Notes: a model not told the origin generated them from the letters alone. 55,880 nt of DNA from an uncultured Phycisphaerales bacterium (GCA_903857265.1 CAIODZ010000037.1:1-55880), one strand, 5' to 3'. Positions 40,823 through 50,127 are shown, counted from the stretch's first letter. A program made the numbers and translations.

Positions 40823-41898
40823 AAGTAGAACGTCGTTCCTTTGCCCAGTTTTGATTCGGCCCGAATTTTTCCCTTGTGTTGTTCAACAATCAGTTTTGAA
40901 ATGGCAAGTCCCAATCCCGTGCCTTCGATGTCTTTTACCTTTGTTGACTTGATTTGCCCATATTTTTTGAACAGCTTATCGAGGTCGTTTTTGCTTATCC
41001 CGCAGCCGGTGTCGGCGACTGCGACTTCTATGCCGCTTTCGTCTTTTCTTGTGCGTATGACGATGCTTCCCTCGGTTGTGAACTTCAGGGCGTTGCTTAC
41101 GAGGTTGGTTACGACGCGGGTTATGCCGTCGTAATCGAATCCTATTTTGGGCAGTCCTTCTTCAAGCTCAATTCGCAAGTCCAGCCCTTTTTGTCTGGCG
41201 ACCGGCCCCATCATTTTGTAAACGTTTTCTGCCAGCTCGTTTATGTCGTTTTCCGCGATGTTGAACTGCTGTTTGTCTGCGTCTATTTTCTCGAAGTCGA
41301 GAAAATCGGTTATCAGCCGGGTCAGCCGTTCGACGTTTCTTTTGGCCAGCGCGAGAAATTCTTTTTGTTCCTCGTTGACCGCGCCTGCTTCGCCGCTTGC
41401 GACGATATCGATACCCTCTTTGATTGCTGTTAGCGGTATTCGCAGGTCGTGCGAGACCATATTTACCAGGTCCGCTTTGGCGGCGAGCGCCTCTTTGAGT
41501 CTATGCTCCACCTTTTTGCGTTCCATCGCGTAGAGCAGCGTCCTGCCGAGCATACTTGCAATCGCCGGACCTTTGACGAGATAATCCGTCGCGCCGAGGT
41601 TTATCGCCGAAATGCCCGTCTGGTCGTCCGCCAATCCGGTCAGGACAACGACCGGGACTTCTCCCGCCGCCGAGAGCGCGCCTTTTACTGTATCAAGCCC
41701 GCTGCTGTCGGGCAGCCCCAAATCGAACAGCGCCACGTCAAATGGTTCGCGTTTTAGCTTGTCAATTCCTGTGGCCATTGTGCCGGCGGTCTCGACCTCG
41801 AATTTGACGGTAAGCGGCGAGCCGGCCAGCGCGCGTTTAGCCGCCATACAATCCACTTCATCGTCATCAACCACCAGAATACGAATTTTCGGCGTCAT
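40807..41898 (-). CDS. REC-histidine kinase hybrid (N-terminal receiver)
   Basis: A 363-residue soluble protein: a receiver domain first (VVDDDEVD, phospho-Asp59 in ALFDLGLP), then a HisKA domain with NMVSHDLRIPL (His150), and an HATPase domain (NLVSNALKF, VADTGCGISKNDL, GTGLGLAISK). There is no membrane segment, so it senses through its receiver or a partner. The ATG at 41898 has GGGGAGAG upstream. Its 5' end has a degenerate copy at 45038-45103. Confidence 0.92.
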   Translation of the reverse strand: MTPKIRILVVDDDEVDCMAAKRALAGSPLTVKFEVETAGTMATGIDKLKREPFDVALFDLGLPDSSGLDTVKGALSAAGEVPVVVLTGLADDQTGISAINLGATDYLVKGPAIASMLGRTLLYAMERKKVEHRLKEALAAKADLVNMVSHDLRIPLTAIKEGIDIVASGEAGAVNEEQKEFLALAKRNVERLTRLITDFLDFEKIDADKQQFNIAENDINELAENVYKMMGPVARQKGLDLRIELEEGLPKIGFDYDGITRVVTNLVSNALKFTTEGSIVIRTRKDESGIEVAVADTGCGISKNDLDKLFKKYGQIKSTKVKDIEGTGLGLAISKLIVEQHKGKIRAESKLGKGTTFYFYLPG

Positions 41899-41933
41899 AT
41901 TACTCTCCCCGCCATTTGGCCTTCGGCGGACTT

Positions 41934-42000
41934 GAAATCGATATTCCATTCTCAACAATGGCGGATTCTAAATCATCAATCGTCAATTAGCAATCATCAC
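41934..42000. repeat. Left copy of a 67-base duplicated segment
   Basis: It starts GAAATCG and ends CAATCATCAC. About 58 of 67 bases match 45114-45180 by eye, including GCGGATTCTAAATCA. The duplicated block continues on its left into the start of the REC-kinase gene. Confidence 0.6.
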
Positions 42001-42142
42001 TAAAAAGTTACATTCCTTTTTCCTCGGGATGGTGTCTCCGGATTTTCCAAACAATTGCTCATGCCAGTATTGCCATAACGAAATACTACGGCTAACACAA
42101 AATCTTGTCGAGAAATTAGTATAATGTCCCAGATTTCCCGAG

Positions 42143-42178
42143 GGCATTGTAGGGGTTCGATTCCCGTAGGGGTCGCCA
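42143..42178 (+). other. tRNA 3'-end-like fragment
   Basis: GTAGGGGTTCGATTCCCGTA followed by GGGGTCGCCA looks like a T arm, acceptor strand and CCA. No matching 5' half (GACCCC or GGCGACC) is found upstream, and the T stem has one mismatch. The two intact tRNAs in the window do not encode CCA, so the piece may be foreign, for example an attachment-site remnant. Confidence 0.35.
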
Positions 42179-42224
42179 TTAAAATCAATAATTGCCAATC
42201 GCCGTGTGATTGCCGGCCGACAAC

Positions 42225-44411
42225 TTAGAAACGGCTGGTGAACCTCATCATCACCTGATTAGCGGAATAACCGTCATTTCTCCAGTCATAGTCGTAAACG
42301 GCTTCGAGCGACCATGTTGTCGCACTACACACGCACGAGAGGAGTGTGAGGCCCCCGCCGATATTGAACATATTGTCATCCGTATATAGCTCTGGCGTTC
42401 TAAACGACGACGAGCCTGCGGCCGTGAACTTCGCAGTCTGTTCCATCGCTGGGTTGGAGAACTCATGATACCAGTTGAAGTGTCCCTCAGGAGCATACGA
42501 CGTCCCGTCACGATTGCCGAAGTAACGCTCCACCTTCGCTCCCAGGCCGGACTCGAGGAAATCGTAATCCTGGGACTTCACCTTCAGATCGATATCACCA
42601 GCGCCCGTTTCTTTGTAGTCATCTAGATGAATATGGCTGTACTGGAGTGAAACAAGCGGCGTGAGCACGAATTTCTGAACGGAAAAGTGATACCCGGTGC
42701 TCGCAAAAGCGGTGTAATCCTGTCCGCTATACTCGGCCTCCGCCCTACGGTTCATACCGGGATACACAATGTGCCGCATGCTTGAATACTCATTCCAGCC
42801 AAGTGACGCACTGCCGTTGACGAACCAGGGCCCATTCTCATGACCGATGTAGGCCGTTGCTTGATAGGTCTCGAAATCGGTATCGGCGTCGAACGTCTTT
42901 CCGTCTATTGTGCTTCGTGCATAGCCAAATCCCAGGCCCGCGCGCGTGTCAAGACCAATAGGCGTATCGCAAGCGATCATAGTGCCGATAATTGTGGAGT
43001 GATACCCCAGGAAGGCGCCCAGGGCATTTTGGTTGCTGACCTTTTCGAATCCTTTCACCCACCAACCGCTGCGCGGCTCGTTGCCTCGACAGTTCGCATC
43101 GAGCTCGTTGACATCCTGGCTGCACGTATCCAGGCGAGACAACCAAAGATTCTGAAACTCTCGGATCCCCTGGAATGTCACCAGAGGCGCCGCCAGAGCC
43201 GCAGTCGAGGGGGCAAGCTGTGCTTCCGCATTGACGATCGCGACTGGGTCGGTGAAAGAATTAAGATTAGCTCGAACGGCGTCGATATCAGGGCTGGAAG
43301 GAATGTCCGCCAACACCTCCGCTACCGGAATGGCTATCGGCGTAATAACGGGAGGTAGAACGTCAGGAGGAAGAACGACCGGTGCTTGCAACGGTATGGT
43401 GTCCGTTTTTATTGTTGCAGCACCAGCTGAGGCAGTATCGTCGACAGAGAACGCGTAAAGCGGATTGGTGGCGGGTTTCACCGTCGCCACCGTGGCAAGG
43501 GCACCAGTGCCGCTTGTAGATTGGACGATATTGAACTTGCTTCCAACCGGGATGTAAGTCGTCGAGGGAACAGTCACTTCGACATCAAGCCCTGTTCCAA
43601 GGTTCGAGGCGCCCCCCGTCACTACGATGTGGCCATACTGCGTCGGGCTGGTACCGGCCAGGGTCGTATTGATTACCCCGCCAGTGGCGATCGTTAGGGC
43701 ACCGCCGGTGATATTCAACGTATTTGTCAAAAGAGAAAATGAATGGGCGCCCACCGCGCCGGTGATGTTTGCGCTCACTCCAGCAGTATTATTTCCCCCA
43801 ACGACCTTGATGGCATGAATCCCAGTGACTGCGCCAGTCAACTGACTCCCACTACCAAGCGCCAACGTACCCGTATCGTCCGTATTGGTCGTGAGAGCGC
43901 CTGTGACTAACGTATTCGGAGCAAGACTGATCGTGCCGTCACCAGTAAAATTCGTGGCTACGATGTTTGTGAGCCCCTCGAAATTCGTTGTACCAGTTCC
44001 GGTTTCCAAACCGTAAGGTGCTCCCGCCGAAAAGACGTCCCCAAGAAAATTCACCGTCATGCCATCGTTCACTGTGATTAAATGAAGCCTTGTTCCTGTA
44101 GCACCCATGTCTCCATACACCGTCGAGTTGTGATTGAACGTGACCATGGCCTGATCGTTGGCAAGGGCGGAAACAGCAGTGATACCAATATACGGACCGG
44201 CAGAGTTGCTTGTCAAGATATTCGGGACAGTAACAATACTATTGTTAACGACCAAGGTATTTGAACCTGTAATGAAGACACCATTCAGGCTACCATCTAC
44301 AGTCAAGTTGGGGGTTGCGGGGTCGGTGGGGATGTTTTCCGTAGCAAAACTCGACGGACACCAAACTGTGATAGCAGCAGCGAAAACCAGGAGCGAAAAT
44401 ACGCGCTTCAT
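42225..44411 (-). CDS. Type V autotransporter (classical, C-terminal barrel)
   Basis: A 728-residue secreted protein: signal peptide (RVFSLLVFAAAITVWCPSSFA), a Gly/Thr/Asn-rich beta-helix passenger (about 40-350: LTVDGSLNGVFITGSNT, GALTIATGGVINTTLAG), a Pro-rich linker (VVLPPDVLPPVITPIAIP) and a C-terminal beta-barrel from about 450 (GWWVKGFEKVSNQ ... YDYDWRNDGYSANQVMMRFTSRF), ending in Phe as barrel proteins do. It needs an outer membrane and BAM. Composition and family look like proteobacterial adhesins, and the flanks carry duplications and gene remnants, so transfer is likely. A good AGGAGG site precedes the ATG. Confidence 0.85.
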   Translation of the reverse strand: MKRVFSLLVFAAAITVWCPSSFATENIPTDPATPNLTVDGSLNGVFITGSNTLVVNNSIVTVPNILTSNSAGPYIGITAVSALANDQAMVTFNHNSTVYGDMGATGTRLHLITVNDGMTVNFLGDVFSAGAPYGLETGTGTTNFEGLTNIVATNFTGDGTISLAPNTLVTGALTTNTDDTGTLALGSGSQLTGAVTGIHAIKVVGGNNTAGVSANITGAVGAHSFSLLTNTLNITGGALTIATGGVINTTLAGTSPTQYGHIVVTGGASNLGTGLDVEVTVPSTTYIPVGSKFNIVQSTSGTGALATVATVKPATNPLYAFSVDDTASAGAATIKTDTIPLQAPVVLPPDVLPPVITPIAIPVAEVLADIPSSPDIDAVRANLNSFTDPVAIVNAEAQLAPSTAALAAPLVTFQGIREFQNLWLSRLDTCSQDVNELDANCRGNEPRSGWWVKGFEKVSNQNALGAFLGYHSTIIGTMIACDTPIGLDTRAGLGFGYARSTIDGKTFDADTDFETYQATAYIGHENGPWFVNGSASLGWNEYSSMRHIVYPGMNRRAEAEYSGQDYTAFASTGYHFSVQKFVLTPLVSLQYSHIHLDDYKETGAGDIDLKVKSQDYDFLESGLGAKVERYFGNRDGTSYAPEGHFNWYHEFSNPAMEQTAKFTAAGSSSFRTPELYTDDNMFNIGGGLTLLSCVCSATTWSLEAVYDYDWRNDGYSANQVMMRFTSRF

Positions 44412-44437
44412 AGTAATACCTCCTTTAACTGAAATTG

Positions 44438-44593
44438 TTAATATATTTTAAATTTTCTTACCACGAGAAAGCCCATATAGATGAGGACTTCATAAATGGA
44501 CTTATTAACCCCTGCCTGTTTGTCCCGGGCATCATTGATTTGCTCGCTTGTAACCAGCTTTTCTTTTAATAAGGCATCGAGCAAAAGAGGCAT
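44438..44593 (-). pseudogene. Fragment of a GspE/PilB N-terminal (MshEN-like) domain
   Basis: The 51-codon frame LLLDALLKEKLVTSEQINDA ... IYEVLIYMGFLVVR matches the first helical domain of type II secretion/type IV pilus ATPases (normally followed by hundreds of residues). It stops right after the domain and lacks a ribosome site, so it is probably a remnant. Confidence 0.5.
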
Positions 44594-45037
44594 GACAAAG
44601 CTTTCTACATAAAGAGTTAAAAATAAATTTTTTACTCAGTTGCGAGTAGAAACCATCTACCCGCGCTTCTTAAGCACAACCTGCCACTAGGTAGCTTCGG
44701 AAATAACTTGCCCCAAATCGGTTTCCGCCTTCAAAAGGATTTCATCAATGTCAAGCTTTTTTCAATTGGCGTAGAATTAGGATACATACAATATAATTAG
44801 CAATGCAAGCATGTTTTCGCTGTATTTTTAAAAAAAATTAGCAAATGTTCTGCATCGCCGATATTCTTTCTTAGTTTATCCGCCGTCTTAAAAAGCGTTT
44901 TTTCAAAGCTCTCCGTCCTGCTGTTACTGCTTCGCGGTGAAATCATTTATTCGCCTAACTCCCCTAAAATAAACGACTTGCCCGCCTTTTTGCCCGTTTA
45001 CGATGCCTCAATGTAAGCCAACAATGCCACGATGTAA
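44594..45037. other. Decayed, gene-free region
   Basis: No intact gene. On the minus strand near 44695-44765 a short frame reads KLDIDEILLKAETDLGQVIS and stops, which looks like another gene remnant. The rest is AT-rich with scattered stops in all frames. Confidence 0.45.
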
Positions 45038-45103
45038 AGCCGAAATGCCTGTTTGGTCGTCTTCGTTGTCGTCAACCACCGGGAACGAATTTTAGGCGTT
45101 ATA
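45038..45103 (-). pseudogene. Degenerate copy of the REC-histidine kinase 5' end
   Basis: Read on the minus strand it starts ATAACGCCTAAAATTCG, corresponding to ATGACGCCGAAAATTCG of the kinase gene, continues with GGTGGTTGACGAC, then jumps to GACCAAACAGGCATTTCGGC, matching a site about 260 bases inside the kinase gene. The start codon is lost and most of the receiver is deleted. Confidence 0.6.
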
Positions 45104-45113
45104 GTGCCTCCTC

Positions 45114-45180
45114 GAAATCGTTATTCTATTCTCCATAGCGGCGGATTCTAAATCACAAATCATCAATTAGCAATCATCAC
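45114..45180. repeat. Right copy of the 67-base duplicated segment
   Basis: It matches 41934-42000 in the same orientation and lies at the same distance from the kinase remnant as the left copy does from the intact kinase gene. Confidence 0.6.
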
Positions 45181-45295
45181 TTCATTAACCCTTGTGTCTG
45201 TTTTGTAAGCAGATACCTGTGATTGTAACGTCTTGCTATGCTATCGCCTCATTTATGCGTTTTGCGGCGAAAACGACGCAAAAGGCCGTAAAATA

Positions 45296-45304
45296 TGGTA
45301 TAAT
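45296..45304 (+). promoter_or_regulatory. Extended -10 promoter of the GH9 gene
   Basis: TGGTATAAT (TGn plus a perfect TATAAT) lies 32 bases before the GTG start. No good -35 is present, which the extended -10 can offset. Confidence 0.5.
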
Positions 45305-45336
45305 AAGGGATTGATATGGTTTTTTGATGGGGTGAT

Positions 45337-47925
45337 GTGATAAAAACATACAAATACATATTACTGTTCGCCGTTATTTCCTTCTTACGACTACCTGTAT
45401 CAGCCGCACAGGAGGCAATCGGCGTTGACTTCTTCGAAGTTAAAGGCACCAATACTTATACCTGCTGGACCAACGGATCCAATATCTATCTTGGTTCTCC
45501 CGCGACCTTTGCCACCGGCAGTTGTTCCGGCGTTCTGCCTGTCGATATGAACGTCGGCAAAGGATGCCTGAAATTCCAGACAACCAAACCCGGTGGGTGG
45601 TGGAGCGTTGATATTCATTTCAAGGACTGGCCGACTATTGATTTGATGCGATACAGCCTCAACGGCCAGAAACCATACCTGTATCTGCGCGTTCAATGGG
45701 GACAAATCGCCTCCGGAGCGGGCCTCGACATAACATTAGGAGACCGTCACAATATCTGGAACCTGTATGCCGACTACGCCGGCCAGGCCGAAACATATTC
45801 CTCCCACACCGCTACCGTGCATCTTTCCAGCTATGTGTCAAGTCCCGTGGCCGGGCAGTGGTATGATGTTTATATACCGATGCAGGATTTTCTCAACGTC
45901 AATTCCAATCTCGACCTGACAAGAATTGAGAAAGTTAATTTAGGGGGCACGGGCACTTACTCTGCCACAAACATCTTCTATATTGAGAAGATTAAAGTCG
46001 TCCCTGCTACGGGCAGCAACAATCAATATCTCGATATGGTCAAAGTAAACCAGTTCGGCTACCTGACAAACGAGCGTAAACTTGCCGTTGTCAGCTATGA
46101 GTCAAACGCGGGCTACACCGCCCCGACTCAGTTTCAGGTTGTGGATGCTTTTACTCAGGCGGTTGTCTATACGGGTTCGCTTGTGTTGAAAAACCCCTCA
46201 AGTCAGGATTGGAACCAGTCGGGCGATACTATCTATTACGCTGATTTCAGCTCACTTACCACCCCCGGGAGATATAAAATCGTCCTGCCTGAAGTCGCGG
46301 GGCAATCCTCCGTGGAATTTGAAATAGGCGACAAGGTTTACAATAAAGTATTACGAGACGCCCTGCGGGTTTTCTACTATATGCGCTGTGGCCAGGTAAT
46401 TAATGAGCCATACGCCGAAGGATATACCAGGCCCGCTATCTACGCCAACAATGCCGACTGCAATTACGATTACGTCAGCGGCGCGCCGGGCCATAAGTAT
46501 GTATATACCAATCCTAAGCGGGATGTTTACGGCGGCTGGTTCGACGCCGGCGATCTGCATCTCGACACGCACGGCCCCGTAATACCGATGTGGTTTCTGC
46601 TTGAAACCTTCGAACAATACAAAGATAAGGTCGGCGCCGACATCCTGAATCTGCCCGAATCGGACGGCCAGCTAAACGACTTGGTGCAAATCATCAAGTG
46701 GGAGCTTGACTGGTATAAGAAAATGCAGAACGCTGATGGCTCCGTCCTTTTCTACGAGGATGTCAACCATACCGGCACCAACATCAGCTACCAGCGCGTC
46801 TCCGATATCACCACAACAGGCGCCTGCGCAGTGGCGGCGGTTTTCGCGAAATCGTATTCGTTGTTGAAAGACGTTCCCGGTATGGAATCATACTCCGCGG
46901 ATTTGTTGACCCGCGCCGAATTATCCTGGACCTGGCTTCAGGCCAACACGGTTTTTTACAATCCGACTCCGCCTCCCAATGGCTGGTATGTTTATCTCCA
47001 CGACTCGACTGAGGACGCATCTGACCGTGCCTTTGCGGCCATCGAACTTTATTTCGCCACAGGAAACACAACTTACCGCGATTATTTCGAGAGCAGGTTC
47101 AACGGCAACGCCCTAACCGCTTTCGGGCTGGGCAATACCGTTATGCCCGGAATCCTCAATTATATTACATCGCACTGGATAAATATGGCGTATATGGATT
47201 ACGCCGAAACCAACTTGCCGGTTAACGCTACTTACAAAGCTCACTTTCGGCAAAAGTATATAGACCAGGCGAACTATATCCGCACCAATGTGAACGGCTG
47301 CCCCTACCGGATTCCTATGGCATATTCGGGCCATCTCTACTGGGGCTCCAGCGGTAACGTTCTTGCTACTAATGCCCTTGTGTTCCAGCGCGTCTATGAA
47401 TGGGGAGGCAAAACCGATATCACCTATCGCAATATCGCGCTCGATGCCCTTGACTGGATTGCCGGCAGGAACCCGGTATGCAGGAATTTTATGACCGGCT
47501 ACGGCGACGCCGCCCACGGCACGGACCTTTACTCGTTCTACTGGTTTGACCTCAACCATATTGTGCCGGGGTATCTTTGCGGCAGCATCGATACTTACGA
47601 CGAGGCCGATCTGACGGATAATATCCTGTATCCGTGGAAACGGTTCCTTAACGCCTACATAGCTGCTGTCCTTGAGCCGGGCATATACTGGCAGGCGGAA
47701 ATGAGCTACCTTCTTGCCTATTTTGCCTCCGAAATCAAGCTGCCCGGAGATTTTGATATTAACGCGAAGGTGGATTTGGTTGATTTGAAGACGTTTTCAA
47801 ATGCCTGGGCAAACTCATCCGGACAGGGCAACTGGAATCCGGCCTGCGATATCAGCTCGCCCAAGGATAATGTAATTGATTTCAGGGATTTTGCCGTCTT
47901 TGCCGCCGACTGGCGTAAATATTAA
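45337..47925 (+). CDS. Secreted GH9 cellulase with CBM-like, Ig-like and dockerin-like domains
   Basis: An 862-residue extracellular endoglucanase. Order: signal peptide (YILLFAVISFLRLPVSA); a beta-sandwich carbohydrate-binding-like domain (about 30-225); an N-terminal Ig-like domain opening VKVNQFGYLTNERKLAVV (about 238-325); the GH9 (alpha/alpha)6 barrel with DVYGGWFDAGDLHLDTHG carrying the catalytic Asp pair and AVLEPGIYWQAEMSYLLAYF carrying the probable acid Glu; and a C-terminal dockerin-like pair of EF-hand-type repeats (GDFDINAKVDLVDLKTF ... CDISSPKDNVIDFRDFAVFAADW). The start is GTG. The dockerin suggests docking on a cohesin or surface partner not in the window. Confidence 0.93.
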   Translation: MIKTYKYILLFAVISFLRLPVSAAQEAIGVDFFEVKGTNTYTCWTNGSNIYLGSPATFATGSCSGVLPVDMNVGKGCLKFQTTKPGGWWSVDIHFKDWPTIDLMRYSLNGQKPYLYLRVQWGQIASGAGLDITLGDRHNIWNLYADYAGQAETYSSHTATVHLSSYVSSPVAGQWYDVYIPMQDFLNVNSNLDLTRIEKVNLGGTGTYSATNIFYIEKIKVVPATGSNNQYLDMVKVNQFGYLTNERKLAVVSYESNAGYTAPTQFQVVDAFTQAVVYTGSLVLKNPSSQDWNQSGDTIYYADFSSLTTPGRYKIVLPEVAGQSSVEFEIGDKVYNKVLRDALRVFYYMRCGQVINEPYAEGYTRPAIYANNADCNYDYVSGAPGHKYVYTNPKRDVYGGWFDAGDLHLDTHGPVIPMWFLLETFEQYKDKVGADILNLPESDGQLNDLVQIIKWELDWYKKMQNADGSVLFYEDVNHTGTNISYQRVSDITTTGACAVAAVFAKSYSLLKDVPGMESYSADLLTRAELSWTWLQANTVFYNPTPPPNGWYVYLHDSTEDASDRAFAAIELYFATGNTTYRDYFESRFNGNALTAFGLGNTVMPGILNYITSHWINMAYMDYAETNLPVNATYKAHFRQKYIDQANYIRTNVNGCPYRIPMAYSGHLYWGSSGNVLATNALVFQRVYEWGGKTDITYRNIALDALDWIAGRNPVCRNFMTGYGDAAHGTDLYSFYWFDLNHIVPGYLCGSIDTYDEADLTDNILYPWKRFLNAYIAAVLEPGIYWQAEMSYLLAYFASEIKLPGDFDINAKVDLVDLKTFSNAWANSSGQGNWNPACDISSPKDNVIDFRDFAVFAADWRKY

Positions 47926-47975
47926 CAGGTTTCATTCTGCTGAGTTCGAGAGCCGCGTTCGTTTCGTTCGCCGAA

Positions 47976-48371
47976 TCACTTCTTCGTTTTGGTGGGCACG
48001 CCTGTCTTCAGCCATTGTATCGCTTCTTCCCGGTTGGCGAACTGCTCGACTTGAAGCGACATAATAGTGGCCACGTTCCTGAAGAACACAAACTCGTTGG
48101 CTTTTGGTGAAGACGGGTCGTGTATTGCGGCTATCCGGAGGTCCGGCCCTACGTCCAGTTCCGTCAGCGTCTGGGGCAGGTCGTCGATTTGCAATACGGT
48201 AAAGTCGGGAACCATTTCCCTAAAGTCGATAAGTATCCTGTGATAACCCTTTTTACGAACCAGAGGGTATAGTTCCTCGGCAAACTTCCTGTGCTCCTCC
48301 CAGTTCATAACGCCGCTTACCTTCGCGGCAACGATTCTGTCTTTTTCAAGATACTCAATCGTCCATTTCAT
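47976..48371 (-). CDS. SpoIIAA/STAS-like protein, paralogue 1
   Basis: A 131-residue protein of the SpoIIAA-like (STAS-fold) group: MKWTIEYLEKDRIVAAKVSGVMNW, RILIDFREM, VLQIDDLPQTLTE, FFRNVATIMSLQVEQFANREEAIQWL. The last block is the hallmark of this family. The Met at 48371 is the natural start, as in the paralogue. Partners and role are unknown; a lipid or protein binding signalling function is typical. Read leftward after its paralogue with a 113-base gap. Confidence 0.75.
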   Translation of the reverse strand: MKWTIEYLEKDRIVAAKVSGVMNWEEHRKFAEELYPLVRKKGYHRILIDFREMVPDFTVLQIDDLPQTLTELDVGPDLRIAAIHDPSSPKANEFVFFRNVATIMSLQVEQFANREEAIQWLKTGVPTKTKK

Positions 48372-48484
48372 TGTCCGGGCCTCCTGCAAATGACTCGTAT
48401 ATTATAATACCATGAGATTCCAGCAATAGTAAATAGGCGGTTTTAATCCATATTTTATTGCAAATACTAATGGATTGGATACCG

Positions 48485-48880
48485 TTAATTTTTCGCCGGC
48501 TTTTCCGTTTCCGTTTTCAGCCACTCAATCGCTTCGGCGGGTTCGGAAAACACCCTGAATTGAAGCGACGAGATGATTGAGACGTTCTCGAAGAATGTGA
48601 AGTTGCCGCTGCGGGGCGACGCCGGGTCGAACAGAATCGCCACCTTATATTCAGGCCCTATGCCGATTTCCTTGAATAACCTGGGCAGGTCGTCAATTTG
48701 CAGAATGGTTAAGTTGGTCTGCAACAGCCGGTGGTCAACGAGGACCTTTTTCGTGCCGTGATGCTTCGCTGCCGCAAAGGCCTCCTGTGTCATAATTTTG
48801 TTGTCGTCCCAGGTGATAAGACCGGAGGTCTTCACGACCACGATGCCTTCTTTCTTATTGTGTTCGATTTGCCATTTCAT
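48485..48880 (-). CDS. SpoIIAA/STAS-like protein, paralogue 2
   Basis: A 131-residue paralogue of the next gene: MKWQIEHNKKEGIVVVKTSGLITW, KVLVDHRLL, ILQIDDLPRLFKE, FFENVSIISSLQFRVFSEPAEAIEWL. GAGGGG lies just before the ATG. The pair arose by tandem duplication; the conserved IDDLP and EAIxWL blocks mark the shared fold. Confidence 0.75.
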   Translation of the reverse strand: MKWQIEHNKKEGIVVVKTSGLITWDDNKIMTQEAFAAAKHHGTKKVLVDHRLLQTNLTILQIDDLPRLFKEIGIGPEYKVAILFDPASPRSGNFTFFENVSIISSLQFRVFSEPAEAIEWLKTETEKPAKN

Positions 48881-49164
48881 TGTTTGCCCCTCACTATTAT
48901 ATGCTGGAGCAGGGAGGGAATCAATAGATGATTACGTGGGGCTTGTCGCTTCTCGCGGAAAGCGGGCTTTTGAACCGCCTCGCGGGCGACTCAGCCCCCA
49001 TCGCAGCGTCTGTTCGTGCCTCTGTTTCCGGACGTGCCGGAACAACCGATGGCTCAAGTTTTCTTCTACTTATATAATACGATGCGTTAAGGGCTTCGCA
49101 AATAGCCAATTGTGCGATATCGAGTTTAATTGCTTATCGAGGCAAATCGAAAACGGAAGAGATA
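48881..49164. other. Intergenic region, no gene seen
   Basis: It contains a small hairpin TTCCGG-ACGTG-CCGGAA near 49029 and a TATAAT near 49073 on the plus strand with no gene to serve. Otherwise I see nothing. Confidence 0.4.
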
Positions 49165-50127
49165 TTACTCCGGCTCCTGTTTTTGCATCAGCTCGATTAT
49201 CTCGGCCTTTGTGGGCATCGTGTCAACCGACCCGAATTTGGTGCAGGCCATCGCACCCGCCGCCGACGCGAATCTTACGGCCTTTCGCAAATCATCGCCC
49301 ACCGCCATCGCCGCCGCCAGTGCCCCGGCAAACGCGTCTCCCGTGCCCGTGTGGTCAACCAGCTCGATTGGATAAGCCGGCACGTGGTCCGCGTTGTCCC
49401 TGTCAACGACCATACACCCGCGTCTGCCCATAGTTATAACCGCCGCCCCCACTCCCCTGGCGACGAGGTCTGAGCCGACCATTTTCGCGGTGCGGATATT
49501 GGCGCTGGAATGCTCGCTTATCAGCGACGCCTCGTAAAGATTCGGTATCATTACGTCCACCGAGAAATACTCCGCGGGCAGCGTCGTTTCCGCTCCGGCG
49601 CACGAGCCGCCAAGCACGCCCACCGGGTCGAGAATAACCTTTTTGCCGTACAGCTTGGCGATTGAGATGGTTTTGATAATCGCGTCTTTTGGCAACCCGG
49701 CGTGAATCAGGCACACATCCGCCTCCGCTATCACCCGCTCCGCCAGCTCGATATCCGCAGGCACAAGCGCAAGGTTTGCCCCGTCATATATAATGCTCGC
49801 GTTTTCGCCCTTGGTATCCACAAGCGTCAGAATGATGCCCGTGTTTTTCGCCTGCGCGGTGAAGACGTATTTGGTGTTTACGTCGTATTGTTCCAATACT
49901 GATTTTATCGTTGCCCCGAGCGGGCAGTTGCTGATTTTGCTGATTAAATGAACTTCGCAGCCGCAAAGCGCTGCCTCGACGGCCTGGTTGACTCCCGGCC
50001 CTGTCGCCGTCATCGATAATGCCGTTCCCGTTGCCGTCTGGCCTGCCGCCGGCACCTCCGTGCACTTTATCGCAAGGTCAACGTATGCCCCGCCGACAAC
50101 AACTACGTTAGGATTCCTTTCCGACAT
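49165..50127 (-). CDS. PfkB-family sugar kinase (ribokinase-like)
   Basis: A 320-residue ATP-dependent sugar or nucleoside kinase. VVVGGAYVDLAIKCTEVPAAGQT is the N-terminal PfkB signature, GPGVNQAVEAALCG the substrate glycine loop, VILDPVG the middle strand, and ELVDHTGTGDAFAGALAAAM the anion-hole/catalytic Asp motif. Ribokinase is the closest type by these motifs, but PfkB substrate cannot be set from sequence. It stands alone on the minus strand. Confidence 0.88.
   Translation of the reverse strand: MSERNPNVVVVGGAYVDLAIKCTEVPAAGQTATGTALSMTATGPGVNQAVEAALCGCEVHLISKISNCPLGATIKSVLEQYDVNTKYVFTAQAKNTGIILTLVDTKGENASIIYDGANLALVPADIELAERVIAEADVCLIHAGLPKDAIIKTISIAKLYGKKVILDPVGVLGGSCAGAETTLPAEYFSVDVMIPNLYEASLISEHSSANIRTAKMVGSDLVARGVGAAVITMGRRGCMVVDRDNADHVPAYPIELVDHTGTGDAFAGALAAAMAVGDDLRKAVRFASAAGAMACTKFGSVDTMPTKAEIIELMQKQEPE

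Noticed and set aside
41983..42198. 71-codon minus-strand gene
   Set aside because: The frame covers the tRNA-like fragment and phrase repeat; its GNRTPT residues are what antisense T-arm sequence encodes.
42840..43358. 172-codon plus-strand frame in the autotransporter
   Set aside because: It is antisense to the well-supported barrel domain and has no recognisable features.
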